Below, piece after piece: positions 35,801-42,237 of a stretch of DNA of 64,000 nt. Source of the stretch: Burkholderiales bacterium (GTDB taxonomy: Bacteria; Pseudomonadota; Gammaproteobacteria; Burkholderiales; Burkholderiaceae_C); NCBI GenBank assembly GCA_029268225.1, contig JAJUGJ010000002.1, positions 62,001-126,000 of the forward strand, in the 5' to 3' direction. Positions within the stretch are counted from its first letter, which is position 1. The number at the start of each line of letters is the position of its first letter. Position numbers and translations under genes: made by a program. The notes under the pieces are model-generated. The model saw only the letters and a program-made list of their open reading frames with translations, had not been told where the DNA came from and searched no databases.

Positions 35801-37072
35801 CTGGGCAGCCTGAGCGCCAAGGTCGACAACGGTGACGGCACTTTCAGCTATACCGCAACCTTCACCCCCAGCGGCACAGGCACGGCACGCATCCATATCG
35901 ATGACAGCAAGTTCTCTGACCCCGCGGGCAATGCCAACCAAGATGGCGCGGACACAGACAATGCACTCGACCTACCTGTCACAGACGATCGCCCGCTGAC
36001 CGTCTCGTCCCCCATCGTCAGCGAAAGCTCACCCTACGTGGTGTTCAGCGTCGGTGGTGCACCGGGGCAAAACGTCACCCTGGATTTGCAATCTGGCTCT
36101 GGCACGATCGGCTCGGACACCACTGGCCCGCTCCAGTACTTCGATGGCGCGCTCTGGCAGAACTATCTCCCCGGTACCGCCATTCCTCTGCCCGCTGACG
36201 GCAGTCCGCTGCTGGTCCGCATCGCCCTCGTCAACGACACCAACTTCGAAGGCGCTGAAACCCTGCGCTTGCTCGCGTCGAACGAAAACGGCACGCCTTA
36301 CAGTGGCCAAGCCACCATCACGGATGACGGCTCCAGCGGCAACCGCTTTGAAGCCAACAGCACCACCGGCACCCCGAGCACTGGCACACCCGATGACGAT
36401 CGGCCGCAACCTGCCCCCGCACCGACAGCACCTCCTGCGCCCCCTGAACAACCCCCACTGCTCGTCGAGCCCCCGCCCGTCGAACCGATCCGCACCACGC
36501 CCAGCCCCACACCGCTGTCTGCAGACCCCTTGGTCCTGGAGCGCCCAGCGACCGCTCCCATCGGTGACCTGCTGACCAGCCCCTCCGGTTTCCGCGTGGT
36601 CGTCAACCAAGCCCCCACGGACAGCCTCATCGTCTTCCGAGGCGTGACCGACCAGTTTGTCGAAAGCAGCGCGCCCAGCCGCATCGCCATGCCTTACGAT
36701 GCTTTTGCGCACAGTCGGCCCGATGCCACCATCGTGCTGGCGGCCTTGCAAGCCGACGGACGCAAGCTGCCCGATTGGATACAGTTCGACCCCCGCACCG
36801 GCACCTTCCAGGTCAGCGCCCCTTCAGGCTACAAAGGCGTCCTGCAAATCAAGGTGATCGCGCGCGACACCGAAGGCCGCGAAGTGAGTACGATGTTCCG
36901 CATGCACGTGGGACAAGAGCGCGACATCAAGCCAGCGAGCCGCAACGGCCTGAGTGAGCAACTCAAACAGGCTGCGCAGCGCTGGCAAGGCGGTTCCGAC
37001 CGCGGACAAGGTGCGCCCAACCGACTCGCTCAAGGTCTTGGCTCGGCTCGACTGGTCCGCCCCGGTGCTTGA
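29801..37072 (+). CDS. Giant LEPR-XLL repeat surface/secreted protein
   Basis: 2423 residues. The N-terminus has a LEPR-XLL-type motif (LEQRFMFDGAAV, 36-47) and no Sec signal. Then comes a conserved EEFGHALD (from 186) ... GDEGEAFA (about 204-211) block, which resembles a metalloprotease motif with the first His replaced. From about 447 to 1530 there are VCBS/cadherin-like modules (recurring NDAPVAVND, ATGNVLANDTDVD, LNADGAYSY). Residues about 1534-2060 are five Big_12-like Ig repeats of 106 residues (LKIGETATITFTFSEDPG). A Calx-beta-like stretch (NFEGAETLRLLASN), a Pro-rich linker (about 2187-2246) and a final cadherin-like domain follow. No RTX nonapeptides are seen. Probably a surface adhesin or matrix protein handled by the flanking HlyD/TolC/M50 proteins. 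Confidence 0.88.
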   Translation: MSKRNAPLNLTQSPLSSAISAVPSKLVRRPPRPMVLEQRFMFDGAAVGDAVDTLSAPTPEAQATPDVLHLVHAPAVASVHSAESAAEQLLSDFLQQPQAQETLFALFHGDQAEASAEWQARVTALLQDVRSGEFNVRVEFLSGDTLQGAKGAFTAEGPQGGFVIYLNQDWIQAGADAGAITRVLTEEFGHALDAHLNGGQDTAGDEGEAFALMLANGNLRLQPVATLEDGGTIEVLGQNVSVEFAQFTFVNAYQMVYDVDNDFGTNGIIEGNAGETAAEKEQSSHNFNPDSLGQVTVSDDTNSNLFSGNDVAAIGLNIGGSKYYGWISRPIKDQGVVRGFYFWTDKDFVDLATAQADGNQDGDSDAKDNRGFLLVVDQAWFDTFINTANNQVTTTVNVDQALYNAYGYTYPTATPITTYIKGLGSSSDRVDAALNAELAKVAAPPATDAVNDLANGTPGGDAGGAALEQGVNTNPDPDAVVTPGISATGNVLSNDSPSTGLTVTRVSSTSTGLAGAVPTTGTVSVMGRYGTLTLNAAGTYSYVADDDNSTVNALLPGGTLTDVFSYTVTNGQGGTDSATLSVQIKGSNDAPVAVNDYNTAKESTTAGVSGFTSTGYTAVGTVAGKTGVLANDTDVDSGDSHSIVGLAINGEATVGTVNVVVGTGSLSFIGDTGFTSVSDKGAAKLYVSLATDAAGSNYRAVYAADGTTQIYVTQKVESPANSNNWVITLNATPAKYYDATGLKTITNLSTFFTDNKAVGFENSTTSSENTSGMKTATVAVAQSTGYTTISNLSGLSGSIAVGMTVSGPGVPTDGVTKVSALTYTSGVLTSIKLDRELSSTTGGAFTFAGTGTVSQTIQGAHGSLLLNGDGSYTYTPTTDNAYLAGGQSAVEVFDYTMQDAGGLTSSAKLFITVYGSGSTDPVLTNESETATESGVASNSPYVAGYTNTAAPGGNATGNVLNNDKESAANTVIGTGYVANVSVQGSSDPATLVDTANNGRTTSQSVTISGLYGDLLISDTGGYTYTIRQGQADVQALLPGQTLSDTFNYQVKNTLSPAGSGWAKLVITVNGTNDAPNAVGDLVTAVAGQASATGNVLANDTDVDANDSQTVIAATAGDTLNAGTTNTAIDTTAVITGLYGHLTLNADGAYSYAIDTSLSSVKALAAGEIRDDVFAYQIRDTWGAFSTATLTVSVTGQNDAPENSTPSSITATAGAAFDFTGSHSISVSDIDGNLSRVVLHVDHGILSTSGTGGSFVFDSSTGNATLTGTQNEINALLAGLSYTANPGFSGTDYLTIFSRDDLQAYDSDGLAINVPTNTSASASEAGLIGGSNPGVSSETFTGTLTLGLNQMLTAQTGSTSLGTWSVSEDGSFSYTLTSAAAHAGGLASDQFEYIAHDSYGNAVKNTVTVSIADDTPTAQADTEVLGVSSSVSGNVLLDGTDDVWGADGPTLTIPAGGVVGVRAAGADTISEVLTGIDTVIQGVYGTLRLKADGTYTYTSDANSGIDTFVYTIEDADGSRSTSTLTLTVTSADLPPTVALSSDKTDLKIGETATITFTFSEDPGASFTSGDIAVTGGTLGSLSTKVDNGDGTYSYTATFTPSSATGSVSVASNKFTDPAGNANDDGADANNSVDLSYDGVAPTVAITTDQANLKIGETATITFTFSEDPGTSFTSGDIAVTGGTLGSLSTKVDNGDGTYSYTATFTPSSATGSVSVASNKFSDPAGNANDDGADANNSVDIAYDGVAPTVALNVDKSELKIGETATITFTFSEDPGTSFTSGDIAVTGGTLGSLSAKVDNGDGTFSYTATFTPSSATGSVSVASSKFTDPAGNANDDGADANNSVDLSSDGVAPTVALSVDKSELKIGETATITFTFSEDPGTSFTSGDIAVTGGTLGSLSTKVDNGDGTFSYTATFTPSSATGSVSVASSKFTDPAGNANDDGADANNSVDLSYDGIAPSVAITTDKSDLKIGETATITFTFSEDPGTSFTSGDIAVTGGTLGSLSAKVDNGDGTFSYTATFTPSGTGTARIHIDDSKFSDPAGNANQDGADTDNALDLPVTDDRPLTVSSPIVSESSPYVVFSVGGAPGQNVTLDLQSGSGTIGSDTTGPLQYFDGALWQNYLPGTAIPLPADGSPLLVRIALVNDTNFEGAETLRLLASNENGTPYSGQATITDDGSSGNRFEANSTTGTPSTGTPDDDRPQPAPAPTAPPAPPEQPPLLVEPPPVEPIRTTPSPTPLSADPLVLERPATAPIGDLLTSPSGFRVVVNQAPTDSLIVFRGVTDQFVESSAPSRIAMPYDAFAHSRPDATIVLAALQADGRKLPDWIQFDPRTGTFQVSAPSGYKGVLQIKVIARDTEGREVSTMFRMHVGQERDIKPASRNGLSEQLKQAAQRWQGGSDRGQGAPNRLAQGLGSARLVRPGA
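34400..35980 (+). repeat. Five 318-bp tandem repeats encoding Ig-like domains
   Basis: Units start at about 34400, 34718, 35036, 35354 and 35672. The codons for LKIGETAT recur at exactly 318-bp spacing (34433, 34751, 35069, 35387, 35705). Nucleotide identity between units is very high, with the last unit diverging in its final third. Exact register in multiples of three allows copy-number change without frameshift. Confidence 0.95.
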
Positions 37073-37087
37073 TGACGGAGACACCCC

Positions 37088-38437
37088 CTGAGCGACACCG
37101 CGACCCCTGATGACCTGAACGCCTTGCTGGCCCTGGGCCAGCGGGCGCGCGCCGCCACCACCGCACAAGAGCTGGCCTTCCTGCTGGTCAACGTCAGCCA
37201 CATGCTGACCCCTTACCGGCAGGCCGTGCTCTGGCTGGCGGACCAAGGCGCGCACACCCTCTCGGGCGTGGTCCAGATCGAAGCCAACGCGCCCTATGTG
37301 CAATGGGTGAACCGGGTCTGCCAACACCTGAACCAGCAGCCCGAGGGCCCGCCGCTGCAAGTCGTGCGCGCCGCCGACCTGCCTGATGCCCTGGCCGCCA
37401 CCTGGCACGAATGGTGGCCCACCTATGCCCTGTGGGTGCGCCTGCCGCAAGGCGCCGTGGTGCTGCTGCGTGACGACCCGTGGACCGCTCACGAGCAATG
37501 GCTCTGGCAAGACTGGTCCGCCACCTGGGCCCACGCCTGGCACGCCCTCGTGCACCCGCACACCACGGGCTGGCGCCGTACCGGGCAGCGTATCCGCCAG
37601 CTCTGGCAAACCCAGCCCGATCGCCGCTGGTGGCAGCAAACCCGCGTGCGCATCCTGGCCGTCATCCTCGCGGTGCTGCTCTGCCCCGTACAGCTCACCG
37701 TACTGGCGCCAGGCGAACTGGTGCCCTCTCAACCCGTCGTGATCCGTGCCCCGCTGGAAGGCGTCATCGACACCTTCCACGTCCAGCCCAACCAGCGCGT
37801 CACCCCCGGCACCCCGCTGTTCGGCTTTGACGAAGCCCTGATCCGCAGCCGCCTGGACGTGGCCACCCAGGCCCTCAGCACCGCCGAAACCGAGTACCGC
37901 CAGACCTCGCAGCAGGCGCTCACCGATGCCCGCTCCAAGACGCAACTGGCCCTGCTCACCGGCAAGATCGAAGAAAAACGCGCCGAAGTGGACTACCTCG
38001 GTGAACAGCTCACCCGCGCCCGCGTGCTCGCGCCGCGCGAGGGCGTCGTGCTGATGGACGATCCCTCCGAATGGATCGGCCGCCCGGTCAGCGTCGGTGA
38101 GCGCATCCTGCGCATCGCCGCCCCGCGCGATGTCGAGGTCGAAGCCTGGGTCCCGCTGGCCGACGCTGTGCCCCTGGCCGTGGGCACCAGCGTCAAGCTC
38201 TACCTGCACGCCAGCCCCCTGTCACCGGTGAATGCCACTGTGCGCTACATGGCCCACGACGCCGTGGCCCGCCCCGACGGCCAGTACGCCTACCGCGTGC
38301 GCGCCACCCTCAGCGCGCTGACCGACCACCGCGTCGGCCTCAAAGGCTCGGCCAAGCTCAGCGCCGGCTGGACCCCGCTGGGCTACTGGGTGATGCGTCG
38401 CCCCCTGGCCGCCTTGCGCACCACCCTCGGGATCTGA
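37088..38437 (+). CDS. HlyD-family adaptor with N-terminal GAF-like domain (probable CTG start)
   Basis: 449 residues from a CTG at 37088. Residues about 8-135 look like a GAF-type domain (AQELAFLLVNVSHMLTPYRQAVLWL), placed in the cytoplasm ahead of a membrane helix (about 187-205, RVRILAVILAVLLCPVQL). The periplasmic part has lipoyl halves (VVIRAPLEGVIDTFHVQPNQ; RVLAPREGVVLMDDPSEW), a coiled-coil hairpin and a beta barrel. CTG is preferred because GGAG (37077-37080) lies seven bases upstream and the frame reads SDTATPDDLNALL; the next candidate, TTG 37124, has no ribosome site. It is 15 bp after the giant gene and 3 bp before the M50 gene. Confidence 0.85.
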   Translation: MSDTATPDDLNALLALGQRARAATTAQELAFLLVNVSHMLTPYRQAVLWLADQGAHTLSGVVQIEANAPYVQWVNRVCQHLNQQPEGPPLQVVRAADLPDALAATWHEWWPTYALWVRLPQGAVVLLRDDPWTAHEQWLWQDWSATWAHAWHALVHPHTTGWRRTGQRIRQLWQTQPDRRWWQQTRVRILAVILAVLLCPVQLTVLAPGELVPSQPVVIRAPLEGVIDTFHVQPNQRVTPGTPLFGFDEALIRSRLDVATQALSTAETEYRQTSQQALTDARSKTQLALLTGKIEEKRAEVDYLGEQLTRARVLAPREGVVLMDDPSEWIGRPVSVGERILRIAAPRDVEVEAWVPLADAVPLAVGTSVKLYLHASPLSPVNATVRYMAHDAVARPDGQYAYRVRATLSALTDHRVGLKGSAKLSAGWTPLGYWVMRRPLAALRTTLGI

Positions 38438-38440
38438 GCC

Positions 38441-40555
38441 ATGTCCTGGCCCGACCTGCGCGAAGAACTGGACCTGTTACCCGGCCCCACCTTGCCGGAC
38501 GGCCAACCCAGCTGGACCCTGCACGACCCCGTGCGCAACCAGTTCTTCCGCATCGACTGGCCGACCTTCGAGGTGCTGCAACGCTGGGGGCAGGGCGATG
38601 CCAGCGAGGTCGCCGCCGACATCAGCGCGCAAACCACCTTGCCCATGCACGCCGACGACGTCACCGCCGTCGTCCAGTTCATCGTGCAGAACCAGCTCAA
38701 CCGCCCCACCTCGGCCGACCAGGCCCGCCAGATGGCCCAGCTCTGGCAAGCCCGTCAAGGCACCTGGTGGAACTGGCTGCTGCACCACTACCTGTTCTTC
38801 CGCGTTCCGCTGTGGCACCCCGATGCCTGGCTGAACCGCTGGCAAGGCGTGGCCGCTTGGTTCACCTCCCGCACCTTCCTCGGCCTCAGCGGCGTGGCGG
38901 GCGCTCTGGGGCTGTATCAGGTCGTGCGCCAGTGGGACCTGTTCCGCGCTTCACTGGTCGACACCTTCAACTGGTCCGGCCTGGCCGCCTACGGCGTTGC
39001 CCTGATCAGCGTGAAGCTGCTGCACGAACTGGGGCACGCCTTCACCGCCAAGCGACACGGTTGCCGCGTGCCCACCATGGGCGTGGCCTTTCTGGTGATG
39101 TGGCCCGTGGCCTATACCGACACCAACGAAACCTGGCGCCTCACCGATCGCCTGGCCCGCCTGAAAGTGGCTGCCGCCGGCATCGCCACCGAACTGATGA
39201 TCGCCGTGTGGGCCACCCTGGCCTGGGCCCTGCTGCCCGACGGGGGCCTGCGCTCGGCCGCCTTCGTGCTCGCCACCACCTCGTGGGTGGCCACGGTGGC
39301 CATCAACGCCAGCCCCTTTATGCGCTTTGACGGCTACTTCATCCTGTCCGACGCGCTCGACCTGCCCAACCTGCACGAACGCAGCTTTGCGCTGGCCCGC
39401 TGGCGCCTGCGCGAATGGCTGTTTGACCTGCAAGAAGACCCACCCGAGTACTTCAGCCCGGCTCGCCAACGCGCCCTCATCGCCTTCGCCTGGCTCACCT
39501 GGGTCTACCGCCTGGTGCTGTTTCTGGGCATCGCCGTGCTGGTCTATCACGTCGCCATCAAGCTGCTCGGCATCCTGTTGTTCACCGTTGAAATCCTCTG
39601 GTTCGTCCTGCTGCCGCTCTACCGCGAGGTGCAAGCCTGGCAGCAACGCTGGTCGCGCATCCGCACGCGTCGGCGCAGCCGGCTCACCCTCGGCATCGCC
39701 GGTGGCGTGATCGTGCTCGGCCTGCTGCCCTGGCCTGGCCTGATCGGCGCCAGCGCCGTGTTGCGTCCGGTCGACAGCTGGCCGGTGTTCGCGCCCGCCG
39801 GCGCCCGCATTGCTGCGCTGCCCGTGGCCGATGGAGCCCGCGTGGCAGCCCAACAGCCCCTGCTGCAACTGCAGGTCCCCGACCTGGCCATGCGCCGACA
39901 AGCCGCCCTGGCCCGGCTCGAAGGTCTGCGCTGGCAGGCCTCGGCCTCGGCGTTCGATGCCGACACGCGCCGCCAATGGCTGGTCAACGAAGAGCTGCTG
40001 GCCACCGCCCAGGCCGAGCTGGCCGCACTGGACACGGAAGCCGCCCAACTCGCCCCCCGTGCCCCCTACGCCGGCACCTTCTATCGCCTGGACCCCGACC
40101 TGCACACCGACCAGTGGGTGGCCCGCAAGGACAAGCTCGGCCTGCTGGTGCGACAGGGCAGCGCCTGGCAAATCGAAACCTGGCTGGACGAAGAGGCCGT
40201 GCAACGCGTGCGGGTGGGCGACACCGCCCAATTCCTGCTTCCCCATGCGCCCCTGTCCCCCGTCTCGGCCCGGGTGACCCAGGTCGAGGCCGACGCCACC
40301 CGCGTGCTGCCCCGGCCCGAGCTGTCCGCCACTTTGGGCGGCCACCTGCTGACCCGTGAGAAAGACGGCCGCTTCATCCCGGAGCGGGCGGTCTACCGGG
40401 TGGTGCTGAGCGTGTCCCCTCAGGACATGCGGACAAGCGAACTGACCCAGCACAGCTGGCGTGGCGAGCTCACCGTCCACGGCAGCTGGGAGGCCCCCTT
40501 ATGGCGCTACCTGCGTCAGGCCCTGTCGGTAGTGATCCGTGAATGGAGCTTCTGA
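38441..40555 (+). CDS. Membrane M50 (site-2-protease-like) metalloprotease fused to PqqD-like and lipoyl/HlyD domains
   Basis: 704 residues. Residues about 20-85 resemble a PqqD/RRE winged helix ([25 protein letters not shown], then [15 protein letters not shown]). Multiple membrane helices follow, with the zinc-protease motif HELGH at 195-199 and a later [16 protein letters not shown] segment that supplies the third ligand in S2P-like enzymes. After about residue 440 ([20 protein letters not shown]) comes a periplasmic lipoyl/HlyD-like region ([35 protein letters not shown]) with a short hairpin and barrel. Last gene of the operon. It occupies the place an ABC exporter would have in a type I system; whether it cleaves, escorts or merely docks the giant protein is unknown. 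Confidence 0.88.
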   Translation: MSWPDLREELDLLPGPTLPDGQPSWTLHDPVRNQFFRIDWPTFEVLQRWGQGDASEVAADISAQTTLPMHADDVTAVVQFIVQNQLNRPTSADQARQMAQLWQARQGTWWNWLLHHYLFFRVPLWHPDAWLNRWQGVAAWFTSRTFLGLSGVAGALGLYQVVRQWDLFRASLVDTFNWSGLAAYGVALISVKLLHELGHAFTAKRHGCRVPTMGVAFLVMWPVAYTDTNETWRLTDRLARLKVAAAGIATELMIAVWATLAWALLPDGGLRSAAFVLATTSWVATVAINASPFMRFDGYFILSDALDLPNLHERSFALARWRLREWLFDLQEDPPEYFSPARQRALIAFAWLTWVYRLVLFLGIAVLVYHVAIKLLGILLFTVEILWFVLLPLYREVQAWQQRWSRIRTRRRSRLTLGIAGGVIVLGLLPWPGLIGASAVLRPVDSWPVFAPAGARIAALPVADGARVAAQQPLLQLQVPDLAMRRQAALARLEGLRWQASASAFDADTRRQWLVNEELLATAQAELAALDTEAAQLAPRAPYAGTFYRLDPDLHTDQWVARKDKLGLLVRQGSAWQIETWLDEEAVQRVRVGDTAQFLLPHAPLSPVSARVTQVEADATRVLPRPELSATLGGHLLTREKDGRFIPERAVYRVVLSVSPQDMRTSELTQHSWRGELTVHGSWEAPLWRYLRQALSVVIREWSF

Positions 40556-40565
40556 GGCGTCTCCC

Positions 40566-42221
40566 TCACGGCGCCACCTTGCGCTTGATCGCCTGCGCCA
40601 GCGGCTGCGGCAAGCTGCCCAAGGCATTGAGCACATGGGGCAGCACCTTCAGCTTCAGCCCGGTGTAGGCATTGGGCACCACGGCCTCGATCAGGTGCGG
40701 CCCCGGCGTGCGCAGCGCGTTCTCCAGGGCGCGGTTGAACTCTTCGGCCGTGGTGGCACGCACCGCCTGCACGCCCATGCCCTGGGCCAACTGCACAAAG
40801 TCCAATCCGGGGTTGCCAATGTCCAGCTGCGAGCGGGCCTTGTCACCCTTGCCAGTGGCGCCCACCCGCTGCAACTCCATGTTCAGGATGGCGTAGGACT
40901 TGTTGTTGAAGATCACGCTCGTCACGTTGAGCTGTTCGCGCGCCATTGTCCACAGCGCCTGGATCGTGTATATGGCCGAGCCGTCGCCACACAGCGCCAG
41001 CACCGGCCGATCGGGGCAGGCAATGGCCGCACCTACCGCATTGGGCAGACCCTGACCAATGGCGCCACCGGTCAGCGTGATCACGTCATGGCGGGGCGCG
41101 CCACGGGTGAAACTCGGCAGCTTCACGCCTGAAGTTTGGGCCTCATCGACGATGATGGCGCGCTCGGGCAACAGGGCGCCGATGGCCTGACAGACCTTCT
41201 CGGCACTGAGTTCACCGCTGGGCAACTCAGGGCGCTGAGAGGCTTGCAGTTCGGGCGTGGCGCCCTGTGCCCCCAGTTGCGCCACCAGCTTCTCCAGGCT
41301 GCCCAAGGCGTCCTGCTCGAAGGTGGACAGGTGGTGCACCGTGCAGCCCTCGGGCACCAGGTCGCTGGCCTTGCCCGGGTAGGCAAAGAAGGACACGGGC
41401 GACTTCGCGTCCACCAGCACCAGGTGCTTCAAGCCGGCCAGCTGGGTCGAGGCCAGTTCGGCCAGGTAGGCGATGCGCTCGACATGCGGCAGACCCGCCC
41501 CGCGCTCAATCCTGGTGGGGAAGACCTCGGCCAGCAGCTTGGTGCCGGTCTTCGCGGCGATGCGGCTGGCGGCCATCAAGGCGGGTTCACGCAAGGCACG
41601 TGCGCCCAGCAGCAAAGCGGTCTTGCCGCCACCTTGCAAGGCCTGCGCAATGCGCGCCACCACGGCATCGTCGGCCGCAGGGGGCGGGGTCAAGGTGGGC
41701 ATCTGCGCGGGCACACCGCCCTCGCTCCACGACACGTCGGCCGGCAGGATCAGGGTGGCCACCTGGCCCGGCGGGCCCATCGAGGCGGCCACGGCTTCCA
41801 CCGCGTCCTGGCACAACGCCGCCGTGCTCTGCGAGGTGCGCACCCAGGTTGACACATTGCGCGCCACCGTCTCGATGTCGGACTGCAGCTGCGCGTCGTA
41901 CTGCACATGGTGCGTGGCATGGTCGCCCACGATGTTGACGACCGGCACACGCCCCTTGCGCGCGTTGTGCAGGTTGGCCAGGCCGTTGCCCAGGCCGCAG
42001 CCCAGGTGCAACAGCGTGGCCGCGGGCTTGTCTGCCATGCGGGCATAGCCGTCGGCCGCGCCTGTGGCCACGCCCTCGAACAGCGTCAGCACGGCACGCA
42101 TGCGCGGCTCGTTGTCGAGCGCGGCCACGAAGTGCATCTCCGAGGTGCCGGGGTTGCTGAAACAAACGCTCACGCCGGCATCTGCCAGCGTTTGCATCAA
42201 GGCCTGTGCGCCATTGGGCAT
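40566..42221 (-). CDS. Thiamine-diphosphate enzyme (acetolactate synthase / benzoylformate decarboxylase-like)
   Basis: 551 residues with the three-domain ThDP fold. The N-terminal PYR domain contains CFSNPGTSEMHF and the catalytic Glu in LTLFEGVATGAADGYARM. The C-terminal PP domain has the ThDP motif GDGSAIYTIQALWT...NNKSYAILN (GDG to NN). Homologues are annotated as large acetolactate synthases, but many act as 2-oxoacid decarboxylases or lyases; no small regulatory subunit is nearby. AGGAG before the ATG ending at 42221 fixes the start. It follows the KstD-like gene by 16 bp on the same strand. Confidence 0.87.
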   Translation of the reverse strand: MPNGAQALMQTLADAGVSVCFSNPGTSEMHFVAALDNEPRMRAVLTLFEGVATGAADGYARMADKPAATLLHLGCGLGNGLANLHNARKGRVPVVNIVGDHATHHVQYDAQLQSDIETVARNVSTWVRTSQSTAALCQDAVEAVAASMGPPGQVATLILPADVSWSEGGVPAQMPTLTPPPAADDAVVARIAQALQGGGKTALLLGARALREPALMAASRIAAKTGTKLLAEVFPTRIERGAGLPHVERIAYLAELASTQLAGLKHLVLVDAKSPVSFFAYPGKASDLVPEGCTVHHLSTFEQDALGSLEKLVAQLGAQGATPELQASQRPELPSGELSAEKVCQAIGALLPERAIIVDEAQTSGVKLPSFTRGAPRHDVITLTGGAIGQGLPNAVGAAIACPDRPVLALCGDGSAIYTIQALWTMAREQLNVTSVIFNNKSYAILNMELQRVGATGKGDKARSQLDIGNPGLDFVQLAQGMGVQAVRATTAEEFNRALENALRTPGPHLIEAVVPNAYTGLKLKVLPHVLNALGSLPQPLAQAIKRKVAP

Positions 42222-42237
42222 GAACAATCTCCTCGGT

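Noticed and set aside
31150-35990. CRISPR-like array suggested by regular repeats
   Set aside because: Repeats are 318 bp, in frame and encode protein domains; there are no short palindromic repeats with unique spacers.
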